The notes beneath the pieces are model-generated. The model was not told the DNA's origin and made no database searches. It was given only the letters and a program-made list of their open reading frames with translations. A DNA stretch of 64,000 nt, taken from Serinicoccus marinus DSM 15273. GTDB taxonomy: Bacteria; Actinomycetota; Actinomycetes; Actinomycetales; Dermatophilaceae. The position numbers were made by a program, and so were the translations under genes. The stretch's first letter is position 1. Each line of letters begins with the position of its first letter. Of this stretch, positions 1-8,173 are shown one piece after another. The stretch spans positions 1,674,001 through 1,738,000 of the forward strand of contig NZ_CP043808.1 of the NCBI RefSeq assembly GCF_008386315.1. The letters are read 5' to 3'.

Positions 1-1325
1 GCGTTCGGGTGGTACGACTGGGCCAACTCGGCCTACGTCACCACCACCGGCACGGTGCTCATCGCCCCCTACCTGACCGCGCTGGCGCGGGCCGACGCCT
101 GCCCCGACCTCGCGGAGGGGCAGCGGTGCGAGCAGATGCTGTCCGTGCTCGGGATCCCGGTGGCCGTCGGGGCCGTGGCGCCCTACACCATCACCGTCGC
201 GACCCTCGTCTCCGCCGTGGTCCTGCTCTTCGTCGGGGCGATCGCCGACCGCCACCCACGCCCGACCCGGCTGCTCGGCGGGCTCGCCTGGGTCGGCGCG
301 GCCGCGGCCGCGTCCATGTTCTTCCTGCAGGGGAGCAACTGGCAGCTCGGCGTGCTGCTCATCGTCGTGGCGAACCTCTGCCTGGGCGCCTCGACCGTCG
401 TCTACGACGCGCTGCTCGTCCGCGTCGCCGCGCCGGACGACCGCGACCGCGTCTCCTCCCGGGCCTGGGCCCTGGGCTACCTCGGTGGCGGCATCCTGCT
501 CGCCCTCAACCTCGGTCTCATGCAGGCGCACGAGGCGCTGGGGATCTCCTACACCATGGCCGTGCGTCTCAACCTGCTCTCGGCCGGGCTGTGGTGGGGG
601 TTGTTCACCCTCATCCCGGTGATCGGCCTGCGCCGCATCCGCGGCACCACCGCCGCCCCGGTGGAGCGCTCCGCGGGCGTCCTGGGCGGCACGCTCACCC
701 AGCTCCGGGACACCTTCGGGGACCTGCGGGGCTACCCGCACACGCTGCTGTTCCTGCTCGCCTACCTGTTCTTCAACGACGGCATCCAGACCGTCATCTC
801 CTCGGCCAGTCTCTACGGCAGCGAGGCGCTGGGCTTCGACACCAGCCAGCTCATCATCACCATCCTGCTGGTGCAGTTCGTCGCCTTCGGGGGAGCCTCG
901 TGTTCGGCGCGATCGCCTCGCGCCTGGGCGCCAAGCGCACCGTCCTCGGCGGGCTGGTGATGTGGACGTTGGTCGTTGCCTTCGCCTACTTCGTGCCGAC
1001 CGGTGCCTTCACGATCTGGCTGGTCTGCGCTGTCTTCATCGGCACGGTCATGGGCGGGACCCAGGCGTTGTCCCGGTCGCTCTACTCCCAGCTCGTGCCG
1101 GCCGGCAAGGAGTCGGAGTACTTCAGCTTCTACCAGGCGATGGAGCGCGGGACGAGCTGGTTCGGCACCCTCGCCTTCGGCCTGACCTACCAGCTCACCG
1201 GCTCCTACCGGCCGGCGATCCTGGTGACCATCGCCTTCTTCGTGCTCGGCGGCCTCGTCCTCACCCGGGTGAACATGCGGCGCGGCATCGAGATGGCCGG
1301 CAACGAGCAGCCACGCATCGTCTAG
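1..1325 (+). CDS. MFS transporter, UMF1/Atg22-like (5' partial, frameshifted)
   Basis: A multi-pass membrane carrier whose start lies before the window. The first residues read FGWYDWANSAY, the signature opening of UMF1/Atg22-like major facilitator proteins, so only a few residues are missing. About ten hydrophobic segments follow and the protein ends in a basic cytoplasmic tail. The frame breaks at the G5 run at 889-893: the first part reads to VQFVAFGG in one frame and the rest continues from SLVFGAIASRLGAK one frame over. A sixth G would restore FGGSLVFG, so I read this as one gene with a single-base deletion. Substrate is unknown; bacterial members of this family are annotated only as putative efflux or amino-acid carriers. 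Confidence 0.8.
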   Translation, partial: VRVVRLGQLGLRHHHRHGAHRPLPDRAGAGRRLPRPRGGAAVRADAVRARDPGGRRGRGALHHHRRDPRLRRGPALRRGDRRPPPTPDPAARRARLGRRGRGRVHVLPAGEQLAARRAAHRRGEPLPGRLDRRLRRAARPRRRAGRPRPRLLPGLGPGLPRWRHPARPQPRSHAGARGAGDLLHHGRASQPALGRAVVGVVHPHPGDRPAPHPRHHRRPGGALRGRPGRHAHPAPGHLRGPAGLPAHAAVPARLPVLQRRHPDRHLLGQSLRQRGAGLRHQPAHHHHPAGAVRRLRGSLVFGAIASRLGAKRTVLGGLVMWTLVVAFAYFVPTGAFTIWLVCAVFIGTVMGGTQALSRSLYSQLVPAGKESEYFSFYQAMERGTSWFGTLAFGLTYQLTGSYRPAILVTIAFFVLGGLVLTRVNMRRGIEMAGNEQPRIV

Positions 1326-1358
1326 ATCGGGCCTTTCGCCCGCCCCCCGGGACGACGA

Positions 1359-1395
1359 ACGGGGCGCGGCACGCTCCTCGCGTGCCACGCCCCGT
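1359..1395. terminator. Hairpin between convergent MFS and rbpA genes
   Basis: An inverted repeat with arms ACGGGGCG-C-GGCACGC and GCGTGCC-A-CGCCCCGT and loop TCCTC. The arms pair over 15 bp with one mismatch. It lies between two convergent stop codons and has no T-run, as is usual for actinobacterial terminators. It may serve both genes. Confidence 0.6.
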
Positions 1396-1430
1396 CCGGT
1401 CAGTCGTCCTGGTGCGACGAGCGGTGGGCC

Positions 1431-1790
1431 TCAGGCCGTGCGCTTGCGCCGCGGCTTCTCCCCGCGCATCTCGCGCAGCAGCCCGAGGCGCTCCTCGAGC
1501 AGCTCCTCCAGCTCGGGGATGGAGCGGCGCTCCAGCAGCATGTCCCAGTGGGTGCGCTGCGGCTTGGTCGCCTTGAGCTCCGGCTCCGGGCCGTTCTCGA
1601 GCTTGGCGTCCAGCCCGCACCGGCACTCCCAGATCGGGGGGATCTCGGCCTCGACGGAGAACGGCAGCTCGCTGACGTGCCCGTCCGGGCAGACGTAGCG
1701 GCTGATCTCACGGTCGCTGAAGGAGACGCCCTCGTCGCTCTCGAAGGACAGCCAGCTCAGGTTGGTGCCGCGAAGGGACCTCTCTGCCAT
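1431..1790 (-). CDS. rbpA: RNA polymerase-binding protein RbpA
   Basis: A 119-residue RbpA, the actinobacterial factor that binds RNA polymerase and the group I/II sigma factor and stabilises open complexes. The central YVCPDGH...WECRCG block is the Cys/His core, and the C-terminal THWDMLLERRSIPELEELLEERL segment is the conserved sigma-interacting helix, near the end of the protein as in homologues. The start at MAERSLRGT matches the family N-terminus and has GGGAG about 12 nt upstream; the open frame extends further upstream but without RbpA similarity. It is transcribed separately from the fxsA operon, from its own sigma-R-like promoter. Confidence 0.95.
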   Translation of the reverse strand: MAERSLRGTNLSWLSFESDEGVSFSDREISRYVCPDGHVSELPFSVEAEIPPIWECRCGLDAKLENGPEPELKATKPQRTHWDMLLERRSIPELEELLEERLGLLREMRGEKPRRKRTA

Positions 1791-1807
1791 GTGTGTTCCA
1801 CTCCCAT

Positions 1808-1825
1808 CGTGTCGTGATCGACACG
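1808..1825. promoter_or_regulatory. Inverted repeat CGTGTCG-N4-CGACACG in the rbpA 5' UTR
   Basis: A perfect 7-bp inverted repeat with a 4-nt spacer, 18-35 nt upstream of the rbpA start and next to its Shine-Dalgarno region. It could be an operator or an RNA hairpin limiting translation. The same arms recur upstream of kamA (5169-5187). Confidence 0.4.
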
Positions 1826-1887
1826 CGTGCTCGGTCGGTCTGCTCTGGCCGGGGCGGCCCGGCAGGCGCGCGGTGTCTAGGCGTGTC

Positions 1888-1914
1888 AACGCCTTCTGCT
1901 CGCCCTGTGTTCCC
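1888..1914 (-). promoter_or_regulatory. Sigma-R/sigma-H-like promoter of rbpA
   Basis: On the minus strand the sequence reads GGGAAC, 18 nt, GTT. This matches the GGAA(C/T)-N18-GTT pattern of the thiol-stress ECF sigma factors (SigR in Streptomyces, SigH in mycobacteria). rbpA is a known SigR target in Streptomyces coelicolor, which supports the call. The expected 5' UTR is about 90 nt. Confidence 0.6.
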
Positions 1915-2015
1915 CACAACGCGCGCTCGCGCTCCGGTATACGGTGCGGCGTCGCCGTGCGGCCCGACTGATCAGTGTAGCGCCGAAGCGGTCGACGGGG
2001 CCAGTCGGTGAACCG

Positions 2016-2561
2016 TCACCGATCGATCTGCGGGGGGCGCTCCCCCCGCCAGGGCGGCGGCTGCTCGTCGACGATCTCGCCGTCGATGACGGTGCCCGAG
2101 CCCGGTGCCCGCCGCGCCCGGCCGGGCCCCCCGGTCGGCGTTCCCCCGACGGTCGCCAGGGCCCGGCTGGCGACGAGGGCCTGCAGCAGCCGGCGCGCCA
2201 GCGGCCGGGTGAACGGCAGGATGAGGATGAGGGCGAGGATGTCGCTGACGAATCCGGGCAGGAGCAGCAGGAACCCGCCCACGGTCAGCAGGATCGCATC
2301 GGTCACCTGGTCGGCGGGCATCCGTCCCGAGCTCAGCGCCTGCTGCAGCTCCCGGTAGGTCCGGCCGCTCTCCCGGCGCGCCAGCCAGGTGCCTGCCACC
2401 GCGACCAGGATGATCAGCCCGAGGGTCCACCACAGGCCGATCGCGCGGCCCACCATGACGAGCACGGCGATCTCGATCACCGGGAGCAGCACGAGCGCCA
2501 GCAGGACCCAGCGCAGCACGGGTCGGCGTCGAGCCTGCGGTCGTCCGGACATCGCGCTCAC
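2016..2561 (-). CDS. fxsA: FxsA family membrane protein
   Basis: A roughly 181-residue cytoplasmic membrane protein of the FxsA family, named for the E. coli suppressor of phage F exclusion; its biochemical role is not known. The family core (VLLALVLLPVIEIAVLV..., then DAILLTVGGFLLLLPGFVSDILAL) is complete. It contains three to four hydrophobic helices and a polar, proline/glycine-rich C-terminal tail. The GTG start overlaps the stop of the upstream glycosyltransferase as GTGA and sits 4 nt after GGAGGAGG. An ATG nine nt downstream is the alternative. It is the last gene of lnt-ppm-fxsA. Confidence 0.85.
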   Translation of the reverse strand: MSAMSGRPQARRRPVLRWVLLALVLLPVIEIAVLVMVGRAIGLWWTLGLIILVAVAGTWLARRESGRTYRELQQALSSGRMPADQVTDAILLTVGGFLLLLPGFVSDILALILILPFTRPLARRLLQALVASRALATVGGTPTGGPGRARRAPGSGTVIDGEIVDEQPPPWRGERPPQIDR

Positions 2562-3358
2562 GTGGCCTCCTCCAGGTGGTGCCATCGAGAACGGTCGCGG
2601 CGGGCCAGGTGTTCCCGGACCTGGCGGGCACGGCGCTCCCAGGCCCAGCCGCCGACCCTCACCACCGCCTCACGCACGATGGCGTCGGTCATCTTGGAGG
2701 CTCCCTCCACGCGCTCGACGAAGGCGATCGGCACCTCACGCACCTCGAGGCCCGCGTCGACGGCGCGCAGGGTGAGGTCGACCTGGAAGCAGTAGCCCTG
2801 CGAGGCCACTGGTGTCGCGAGCAAGGACGTGAGCCGGGGCAGGCGGTAGACGCGGAAACCGGCGGTGGCGTCCCGCACGGGGATGCCGAGGGACAGCCGC
2901 ACGTAGGTGTTGGCGCCGACCGACAGCCCCCTGCGGTGCAGCGGCCAGCGGTGGACCGAGCCGCCGGGCACCCAGCGGGACCCGATCACGAGGTCGGCTC
3001 CCCCGTCGTCCTGGGCGGCTGCGAGGAGCGCGGGGAGCTGCTCGGGCTGGTGCGAGCCGTCGGCGTCCATCTCGACGACCGCGTCGTAGCCGCGCCCCGC
3101 AGCCCAGTCGAAGCCCGCGAGGTAGGCCGGTCCCAGGCCCTCCTTCGCCCGGCGGTGGAGCACGTGGATCTGCGGGTCCGTGGCGGCCAGGTCCTCCGCG
3201 AGGGCACCGGTGCCGTCCGGGCTGGCGTCGTCGATGACGAGCACCTCAGCGAGGGGTACGGCGGACCGCAGCCGGGCCACGACACCGGGGAGGGAGGCGC
3301 GCTCCTGGTAGGTCGGGATGCAGACGCAGACACGGCGCAGCGGGCCACGGGAGGTCAC
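2558..3358 (-). CDS. ppm1: Polyprenol monophosphomannose synthase (GT2, Ppm/DPM1-like)
   Basis: A 266-residue GT2 glycosyltransferase of the dolichol-phosphate mannose synthase type. It should transfer mannose from GDP-mannose to polyprenyl phosphate, making the donor for lipoglycans and O-mannosylated secreted proteins. Visible motifs are the nucleotide-binding CIPTYQER near the N-terminus, VIDDASPDGT, the metal-binding EMDADGSHQPE (DxD) around residue 97, and VIGSRWVPGG. No C-terminal membrane helices are present, so it is the catalytic domain alone. In mycobacteria Ppm1 is fused to Lnt; here Lnt is the separate gene 9 nt upstream, which supports the assignment. Confidence 0.9.
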   Translation of the reverse strand: MTSRGPLRRVCVCIPTYQERASLPGVVARLRSAVPLAEVLVIDDASPDGTGALAEDLAATDPQIHVLHRRAKEGLGPAYLAGFDWAAGRGYDAVVEMDADGSHQPEQLPALLAAAQDDGGADLVIGSRWVPGGSVHRWPLHRRGLSVGANTYVRLSLGIPVRDATAGFRVYRLPRLTSLLATPVASQGYCFQVDLTLRAVDAGLEVREVPIAFVERVEGASKMTDAIVREAVVRVGGWAWERRARQVREHLARRDRSRWHHLEEAT

Positions 3359-3367
3359 CGGGGCAGC

Positions 3368-4893
3368 CTAGTCAGCCGACCGCCGCCGGACCACCAGGCC
3401 GAGCAGGGCGGCGACCACGACGAGTGCCGCTGCCGGGACCACCCAGGGGCCGGTCGTCAGGGCCGGCGTCGGTGTCGAGCGCAGCGGCAGCTCACCCTCG
3501 AGCAGGGCCTGGCTGAACAGCGTCGTCTCCTCCTCGACCCAGCCGTCGGGGTCGATCAGCCCCGAGATGCCGACGTTGCTGATGTGGACCACCGAGCGGC
3601 CGTACTCGACCGCCCGCACCCGGGAGGTCGCGATGTGCTGAGCAGCCTCGTCACCCTCCCCGAACCAGGCGTTGCTGGTGGGCACCACGAGCAGCTCGGC
3701 TCCCCCGGCGACGGCGTCGCGGACCGCGGCGTCCACGACGACCTCGAAGCAGATCCCCAGACCCAGGCGCACCTGACGTCCGTCGGGCAGCGCGACGTCC
3801 ATGACCCCGGGCTCGGTGCCGGGCTCCCAGTCGGGGATCCGGTCGACCCACTCCGACAGGTGCCGCATCACCGGGCGCAGCGGCATCCGCTCCCCGAAGG
3901 GCGCGAGGTAGATCTTCTGGTAGGTGTCGTCCACGCCCTGCCCCGGTTGCAGCTCGAGGACCATGTTGCGCGGGGCATCACCGGTGCCGTAGCTCGTCGC
4001 GCCCAGGACGACCGGTGCGTCGAGGGCCTCGACGCCCGGCATCATGCGGGCGACCGCCTCCGCGCCGCCGTCCGGGGCAAAGGGGTCCAGGTCGCTGGCT
4101 CCCTCGGGCCACAGGACCAGGTCCGGTGCCGGTGCGGCACCGTCGGCCACGTCGGTGGCGAGCCCCTCGGTCATGCTCGTGTAACGCTGGAGCATCGTGC
4201 CGCGCTCGGCGCTCAGCGTCCGGGTGAAGTCCGGTGGCAGGTCCCCCTGGACAGCGGCGACCTGCACCGGCTCGCCGCCGGTCGGCCGGGGCAGCGGCGC
4301 GGCCGCGCGAGGACCAGACCCGTGGCGAGCAGGGCCAGCCCCAGCGCGCGAGCGCGCCGTGGCTGTGGACGGTGGGCCAGGTGCTGCAGCGCGAGCGCCA
4401 GGAGTCCGCCGACGAGCGCCACGACGAACCCCAGGCCCGCCACCGACAACAGCGCCGCGACCCCGAGCATTGGGCTGTCGGCCTGGCTGAAGCCCAGCCT
4501 CGCCCACGGGAAGCCGCCGAAGGGGGTGACCGACCGGGCATACTCCATGAGCACCCAGGCGGCCGCCCCGACGACCGGGCGCACGCGACCACCACGCTGG
4601 AGCAGCGCCAGGAGCCCGCCCAGGGCGGCGGGATAGAGCGCGGAGGCCACGCTCATCGCGATCCAGGGCGCGGCACCGGCGTAGGTGCTGGCCCACACGA
4701 ACATCGGGGTGTACCACGTCAGGCCGAGCAGCAGCCCCGCGACGAGCCCCACCCGGATGCCGGCGCCCGCGGTGGCGAGGGCGAGGACCGCGCAGCCGAC
4801 GACCGCGAGCGGCCAGATGTCGTGGCTGGGGAAGGCGAGGTAGAGCGCACCTCCCCCGAGCGCTGCGAGCAGGAGTCGGAGAGGCCAGCGCAC
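3368..4893 (-). CDS. lnt: Apolipoprotein N-acyltransferase (frameshifted)
   Basis: Lnt, which N-acylates the diacylglyceryl-cysteine of lipoproteins at the membrane. The N-terminal half has the expected run of membrane helices. The C-terminal half is a nitrilase domain with all three catalytic positions visible: Glu in LVLWPEGASD, Lys in YQKIYLAPFGE and Cys in GLGICFEVVVD. A final membrane helix and a basic tail follow. The frame changes near 4302, where LATGLVLAR in one frame must continue as AAPLPRPTGGEPVQV in another; one added G restores it. The GTG at VRWPLRLLLAALGG is the best start by homology, though its ribosome-binding site is weak. Confidence 0.85.
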
Positions 4894-5337
4894 GCATCCA
4901 GCGTACGGCCGGGTCCGGACATGGCCGGACCCCGGCACCTTTGGGGCCGGTCCGTGCGCGGCTGGCGGCCCGCATGGTCCCGTTGTCTACTCGGTGCTCG
5001 GGGTCCTGGCTCCCCCGTCGGGCGCCATCACGCCCCAGGGACGCGTTCGAACGTAAAGGTCTGCCGGTGCTCTGTCAACACACCGCTGACCTGCGACGAT
5101 GTGCAACAGAGCAGGTCAGCCACCGGGTCGCACGGCTGGACAGGGAGCCGACTTTCACGCCGCCTCGGCGTGTCGGCGAACGACACGCCGACGGGGCGCG
5201 GTGGGCAGGGTGGGCAGCGTCCAGTGAGCCGGATCTCGCCGCGCTCACACGCAGATCATCCGGTCACAAAGCGATACCACAAGAAACTATCCTGCAAACA
5301 CGTGCATCCACCGGAAATGATCCGTAGCATGCTCGGT
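4894..5337. promoter_or_regulatory. Divergent lnt/kamA intergenic region with inverted repeats
   Basis: No gene is convincing in these 444 bp. The region becomes AT-richer towards kamA. It holds the palindrome CGTTCGAACG (5044-5053), a 9-bp inverted repeat GCTGACCTG...CAGGTCAGC (5085-5120, 18-nt spacer) and a 10-bp hairpin CGGCGTGTCG-GCGAA-CGACACGCCG (5166-5190). These could be operators or a structured kamA leader. Confidence 0.5.
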
Positions 5338-6810
5338 ATGAGCGCACAGATCGAGCAGCCCTACGTCTACCGACGCCGCGAGCTGGTGGAACCCGACTGG
5401 ACCCGCTTCCCCGGGTGGAAGGACGTCACCGCCGAGCAGTGGGCCGACGTGCAGTGGCAGCGGGTCAACTGCGTGAAGAACATCGGCCAGCTACGCACCG
5501 TGATGGGCGACCTGCTGACCGACGACTTCTACGCCGACCTGGAGCAGGACCAGACGCAGCGGGCCACGATGTCGATGCTGCTGCCGCCGCAGATGCTCAA
5601 CACCATGGTCAGCGAGATCACCTGGGCCGACGGGCGGATGCCTGCTGCCGGGACCGAGTTCACCCAGGCCTTCCTCGCCGACCCGGTGCGCCGCTACATG
5701 CTCCCGGTCTTCTCCGACCGGCGCACCGACTGGTCGAGCCATCCCTACGCCACGCGCGACAGCCTGCACGAGCACGACATGTGGGTCGCCGAGGGGCTCA
5801 CCCACCGCTACCCCACTAAGGTGCTGGCGGAGATGCTGCCGACCTGCCCGCAGTACTGCGGGCACTGCACCCGGATGGACCTCGTCGGCAACTCCACCCC
5901 CACGGTCACCAAGCTCAAGCTCGCGGGCAAGCCGGTGGACCGGCACACCGCGATCCTGGACTACCTGCGCGCCACCCCCGGCGTGCGCGACGTGGTGGTC
6001 TCCGGCGGCGACGTCGCCAACATGCCCTGGAAGAACCTCGAGGCCTGGCTGGACCAGCTGCTCGAGATCGAGAACATCCGGGACGTGCGCCTGGCCACCA
6101 AGGCCCTCATGGGTATGCCGCAGCACTGGCTCGCGCCGGACACCGTCGAGGGCGTGTCCCGCGTCGCCGGGAAGGCCCGCGAGCGCGGGGTCGGCCTGGC
6201 GATCCACACCCACATCAACGCCGCGCAGTCCGTCACCCCGCTCGTCGCCGAGGCGAGCAGGGCGATGCTCGACGCCGGCATCCGCGACGTCCGCAACCAG
6301 GGGGTGCTGATGCGCGGGGTCAACGACACCTCCGCGCAGCTGCTCGACCTCTGCTTCGCGATGGCGGACGAGGCCATGATCACGCCCTACTACTTCTACA
6401 TGTGCGACATGATCCCGTTCAGCGAGCACTGGCGGGTCTCGCTCGCCCACGCCCAGCACCTGCAGCACTCGTTGCTCGGCTACCTGCCCGGCTTCGCGAC
6501 CCCGCGCATCGTGTGCGACGTGCCCTTCGTGGGCAAGCGCTGGGTGCACCAGGTCGACACCTACGACACCGAGCGCGGTATCTCCTCCTGGCGCAAGAAC
6601 TACCGCACCTCGATCGAGGGCGAGGACGTCGACGTCACGAGCGCGGAGTACGTCTACTACGACCCGATCGACACCCTGCCCGTCAGCGGGCAGGACTGGT
6701 GGCGGCAGCAGGCGGCGGAGGTGCACGGGACCGACGAGGCCGGTCAGCAGGAGAAGGCCGTCGCCGCGGCCGCGGCCTCCCGCCAGGCCTCGGTCGACCA
6801 GCTCGTCTGA
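5338..6810 (+). CDS. kamA: KamA-family radical SAM protein (lysine 2,3-aminomutase-like)
   Basis: A 490-residue radical SAM enzyme of the KamA family. Lysine 2,3-aminomutases interconvert L-lysine and L-beta-lysine using a 4Fe-4S cluster, S-adenosylmethionine and PLP. The cluster motif is C-x3-C-x2-C in TCPQYCGHCTRMD. VVSGGDVANMPW and the following barrel segments match the family. The region that binds PLP is in the C-terminal part in characterised enzymes; I could not assign the lysine with certainty. The ATG of MSAQIEQPYVYRRRELVE is preferred; an in-frame ATG 21 nt upstream is possible. It stands alone behind a long structured intergenic region. The actual amino acid substrate is not proven. 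Confidence 0.85.
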   Translation: MSAQIEQPYVYRRRELVEPDWTRFPGWKDVTAEQWADVQWQRVNCVKNIGQLRTVMGDLLTDDFYADLEQDQTQRATMSMLLPPQMLNTMVSEITWADGRMPAAGTEFTQAFLADPVRRYMLPVFSDRRTDWSSHPYATRDSLHEHDMWVAEGLTHRYPTKVLAEMLPTCPQYCGHCTRMDLVGNSTPTVTKLKLAGKPVDRHTAILDYLRATPGVRDVVVSGGDVANMPWKNLEAWLDQLLEIENIRDVRLATKALMGMPQHWLAPDTVEGVSRVAGKARERGVGLAIHTHINAAQSVTPLVAEASRAMLDAGIRDVRNQGVLMRGVNDTSAQLLDLCFAMADEAMITPYYFYMCDMIPFSEHWRVSLAHAQHLQHSLLGYLPGFATPRIVCDVPFVGKRWVHQVDTYDTERGISSWRKNYRTSIEGEDVDVTSAEYVYYDPIDTLPVSGQDWWRQQAAEVHGTDEAGQQEKAVAAAAASRQASVDQLV

Positions 6811-6832
6811 GCACCCGCCCTACCCTGAAGGG

Positions 6833-7327
6833 ATGGCGCGGACGAGGAGCTCGGGCGGGACCCCGGCGACGGTGGCCCTGGACCGGGCGGGCATCAGGTA
6901 TGCGGTCCGTGCCTACGAGCACGACCCCGCGGCGGCGTCCTACGGGACCGAGGCGGCGAAGGCCCTCGGGGTGGCGCAGGCCAGGGTGTTCAAGACGTTG
7001 CTCGTGCAGGGTGAGCGCGAGCTCGCCGTGGGCATCGTCCCGGTGGACGGACAGCTCGATCTCAAGGCGATGGCGGCCGCCCTCGGGCTCAAGCGGGTCG
7101 CCATGGCGGACGTCGCCACCGCGGAGCGGGTCACCGGATACGTGGTCGGAGGGATCAGCCCGATCGGGCAGAAGCGGTCCCTCGAAACGGTGCTGGACGA
7201 GTCCGCGCAGCAGCACGATACGATCCTCGTGAGCGGAGGACGCCGCGGTCTGGACCTGGAGCTGGCACCCGCGGACCTCCTCGCCGTGACCCGCGGGACC
7301 ATCGCCGGCATCGCGCGACGGTCGTAG
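6833..7327 (+). CDS. ybaK: Cys-tRNA(Pro) deacylase, YbaK/EbsC family
   Basis: A 164-residue single-domain YbaK protein. The family hydrolyses Cys-tRNA(Pro) mischarged by prolyl-tRNA synthetase. The central KTLLVQGERELAVGIVPVDGQLDLK block contains the conserved lysine near residue 59, and GYVVGGISPIGQK is the second family signature. A TACCCT hexamer lies 6 nt upstream of the ATG and no Shine-Dalgarno is evident, so a leaderless transcript is likely. Confidence 0.92.
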   Translation: MARTRSSGGTPATVALDRAGIRYAVRAYEHDPAAASYGTEAAKALGVAQARVFKTLLVQGERELAVGIVPVDGQLDLKAMAAALGLKRVAMADVATAERVTGYVVGGISPIGQKRSLETVLDESAQQHDTILVSGGRRGLDLELAPADLLAVTRGTIAGIARRS

Positions 7328-7328
7328 G

Positions 7329-7386
7329 CCACCACACGCGACGCCCGGTGGGGTCGGGGGCAACCACAGGCGACGCCCGGTGGGGT
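7329..7386 (+). repeat. Tandem pair of a 31-32 bp intergenic repeat (copy A)
   Basis: Two units, 7329-7354 and 7361-7386, share the core GCGACGCCCGGTGGGGT preceded by CCACCACAC or CAACCACAG. They fill the gap between the convergent stops of ybaK and the Lrp gene. Related pairs occur at 21940-21995 (reverse) and 22461-22516. Unit one can fold as CCACC...GGTGG. Confidence 0.75.
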
Positions 7387-7389
7387 GGG

Positions 7390-7854
7390 TCAGGTCAACT
7401 CGGGGGCGTGCACCGGCAGGCTGCCGAGGCGGTCCTCCCACGGGGTGGACAGCACGATGGTGGTGTTGGTCGAGCAGGAGCCCTGCTGCCGGATCCGGCC
7501 GAGCAGCTCCTCCAGGTCCTGCGGCCGGGGCACCCGGATGAGCAGCACGTAGTTCTCGTCGCCGGCGACCGACCAGCAGGCGACGATCTCCTCGATGTGC
7601 GCCAGCCGCTCCGGGATGTCGTCGTCGTCCGAGGGGTCGAAGGGCGTCACCGACATGAGCGCCGTCAGCGGCAGCCCGACCGAGGCGTAGTCGACGACCG
7701 CCCGGTAGCCGGTGATGATCCCCCGCTCCTCGAGCCGCTTGACCCGCTGGTGCACCGCGGACGTCGACAGCCCGACCTGACGCCCGAGGTCGGCGAAGCT
7801 GATGCGCCCGTCCTGCGCGAGGACGGTGACGATGTGGCGGTCCAGCGGCTCCAT
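7390..7854 (-). CDS. Lrp/AsnC family transcriptional regulator
   Basis: A 154-residue Lrp/AsnC protein. The N-terminal helix-turn-helix is clear (MEPLDRHIVTVLAQDGRIS, then LGRQVGLSTSAVHQRVKRLEE), followed by the ligand-sensing RAM domain (ALMSVTPFD...VACWSVAGDENYVLLIRV). Such proteins form octamers that respond to amino acids. The start at MEPLDRH gives the standard length; a TAGGCT hexamer lies 7 nt upstream, so leaderless initiation is likely. There is no obvious dedicated target beside it; kamA, two genes away, is an untested possibility. Confidence 0.9.
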   Translation of the reverse strand: MEPLDRHIVTVLAQDGRISFADLGRQVGLSTSAVHQRVKRLEERGIITGYRAVVDYASVGLPLTALMSVTPFDPSDDDDIPERLAHIEEIVACWSVAGDENYVLLIRVPRPQDLEELLGRIRQQGSCSTNTTIVLSTPWEDRLGSLPVHAPELT

Positions 7855-7859
7855 GCCGG

Positions 7860-8138
7860 TCAGCCTAGTTGTGGGTGCTCCGGATGGTCGGCAGCCACCT
7901 CGTGCGCGGCGTCGGTGGCGTCCCGACCGCCCGTCGGGCGCAGCAGCAGGAGCGCGCCCACGAGGGCGCCCAGGGCCAGGGTCGGGAGCGCGAGACGCAG
8001 CACCGCCGCGTAGTCGGGCCCAGGGGGACGGGTCAGCGGGTTCTCCCCCTCCGCGGTGTCCCAGAGCGGCCCGAAGAGCAGCCAGGCGCACACCCCGAGG
8101 CCCACGACCAGCAGGACGAGGGCGAGGCGGCGAGGCAT
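7860..8138 (-). CDS. Small two-helix membrane protein, hypothetical
   Basis: A 92-residue protein with two hydrophobic segments (residues about 5-25 and 48-66) separated by a polar loop with WDTAEGENPLTRPPGPDY, and a His/Glu-rich polar C-terminus. I do not recognise a family. It ends 5 nt before the Lrp start, and the presumed Lrp promoter lies inside its 3' end. A TAGCGT hexamer precedes its own ATG by 5 nt. Confidence 0.65.
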   Translation of the reverse strand: MPRRLALVLLVVGLGVCAWLLFGPLWDTAEGENPLTRPPGPDYAAVLRLALPTLALGALVGALLLLRPTGGRDATDAAHEVAADHPEHPQLG

Positions 8139-8173
8139 ACCTCACGCTACCCCGGGCCACTAGGGTGAGCGCC

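Noticed and set aside
5044..5053. LexA/SOS box at CGTTCGAACG
   Set aside because: Actinobacterial SOS boxes need two TCGAAC-type half-sites spaced by four bases. Only a simple self-complementary decamer is present.
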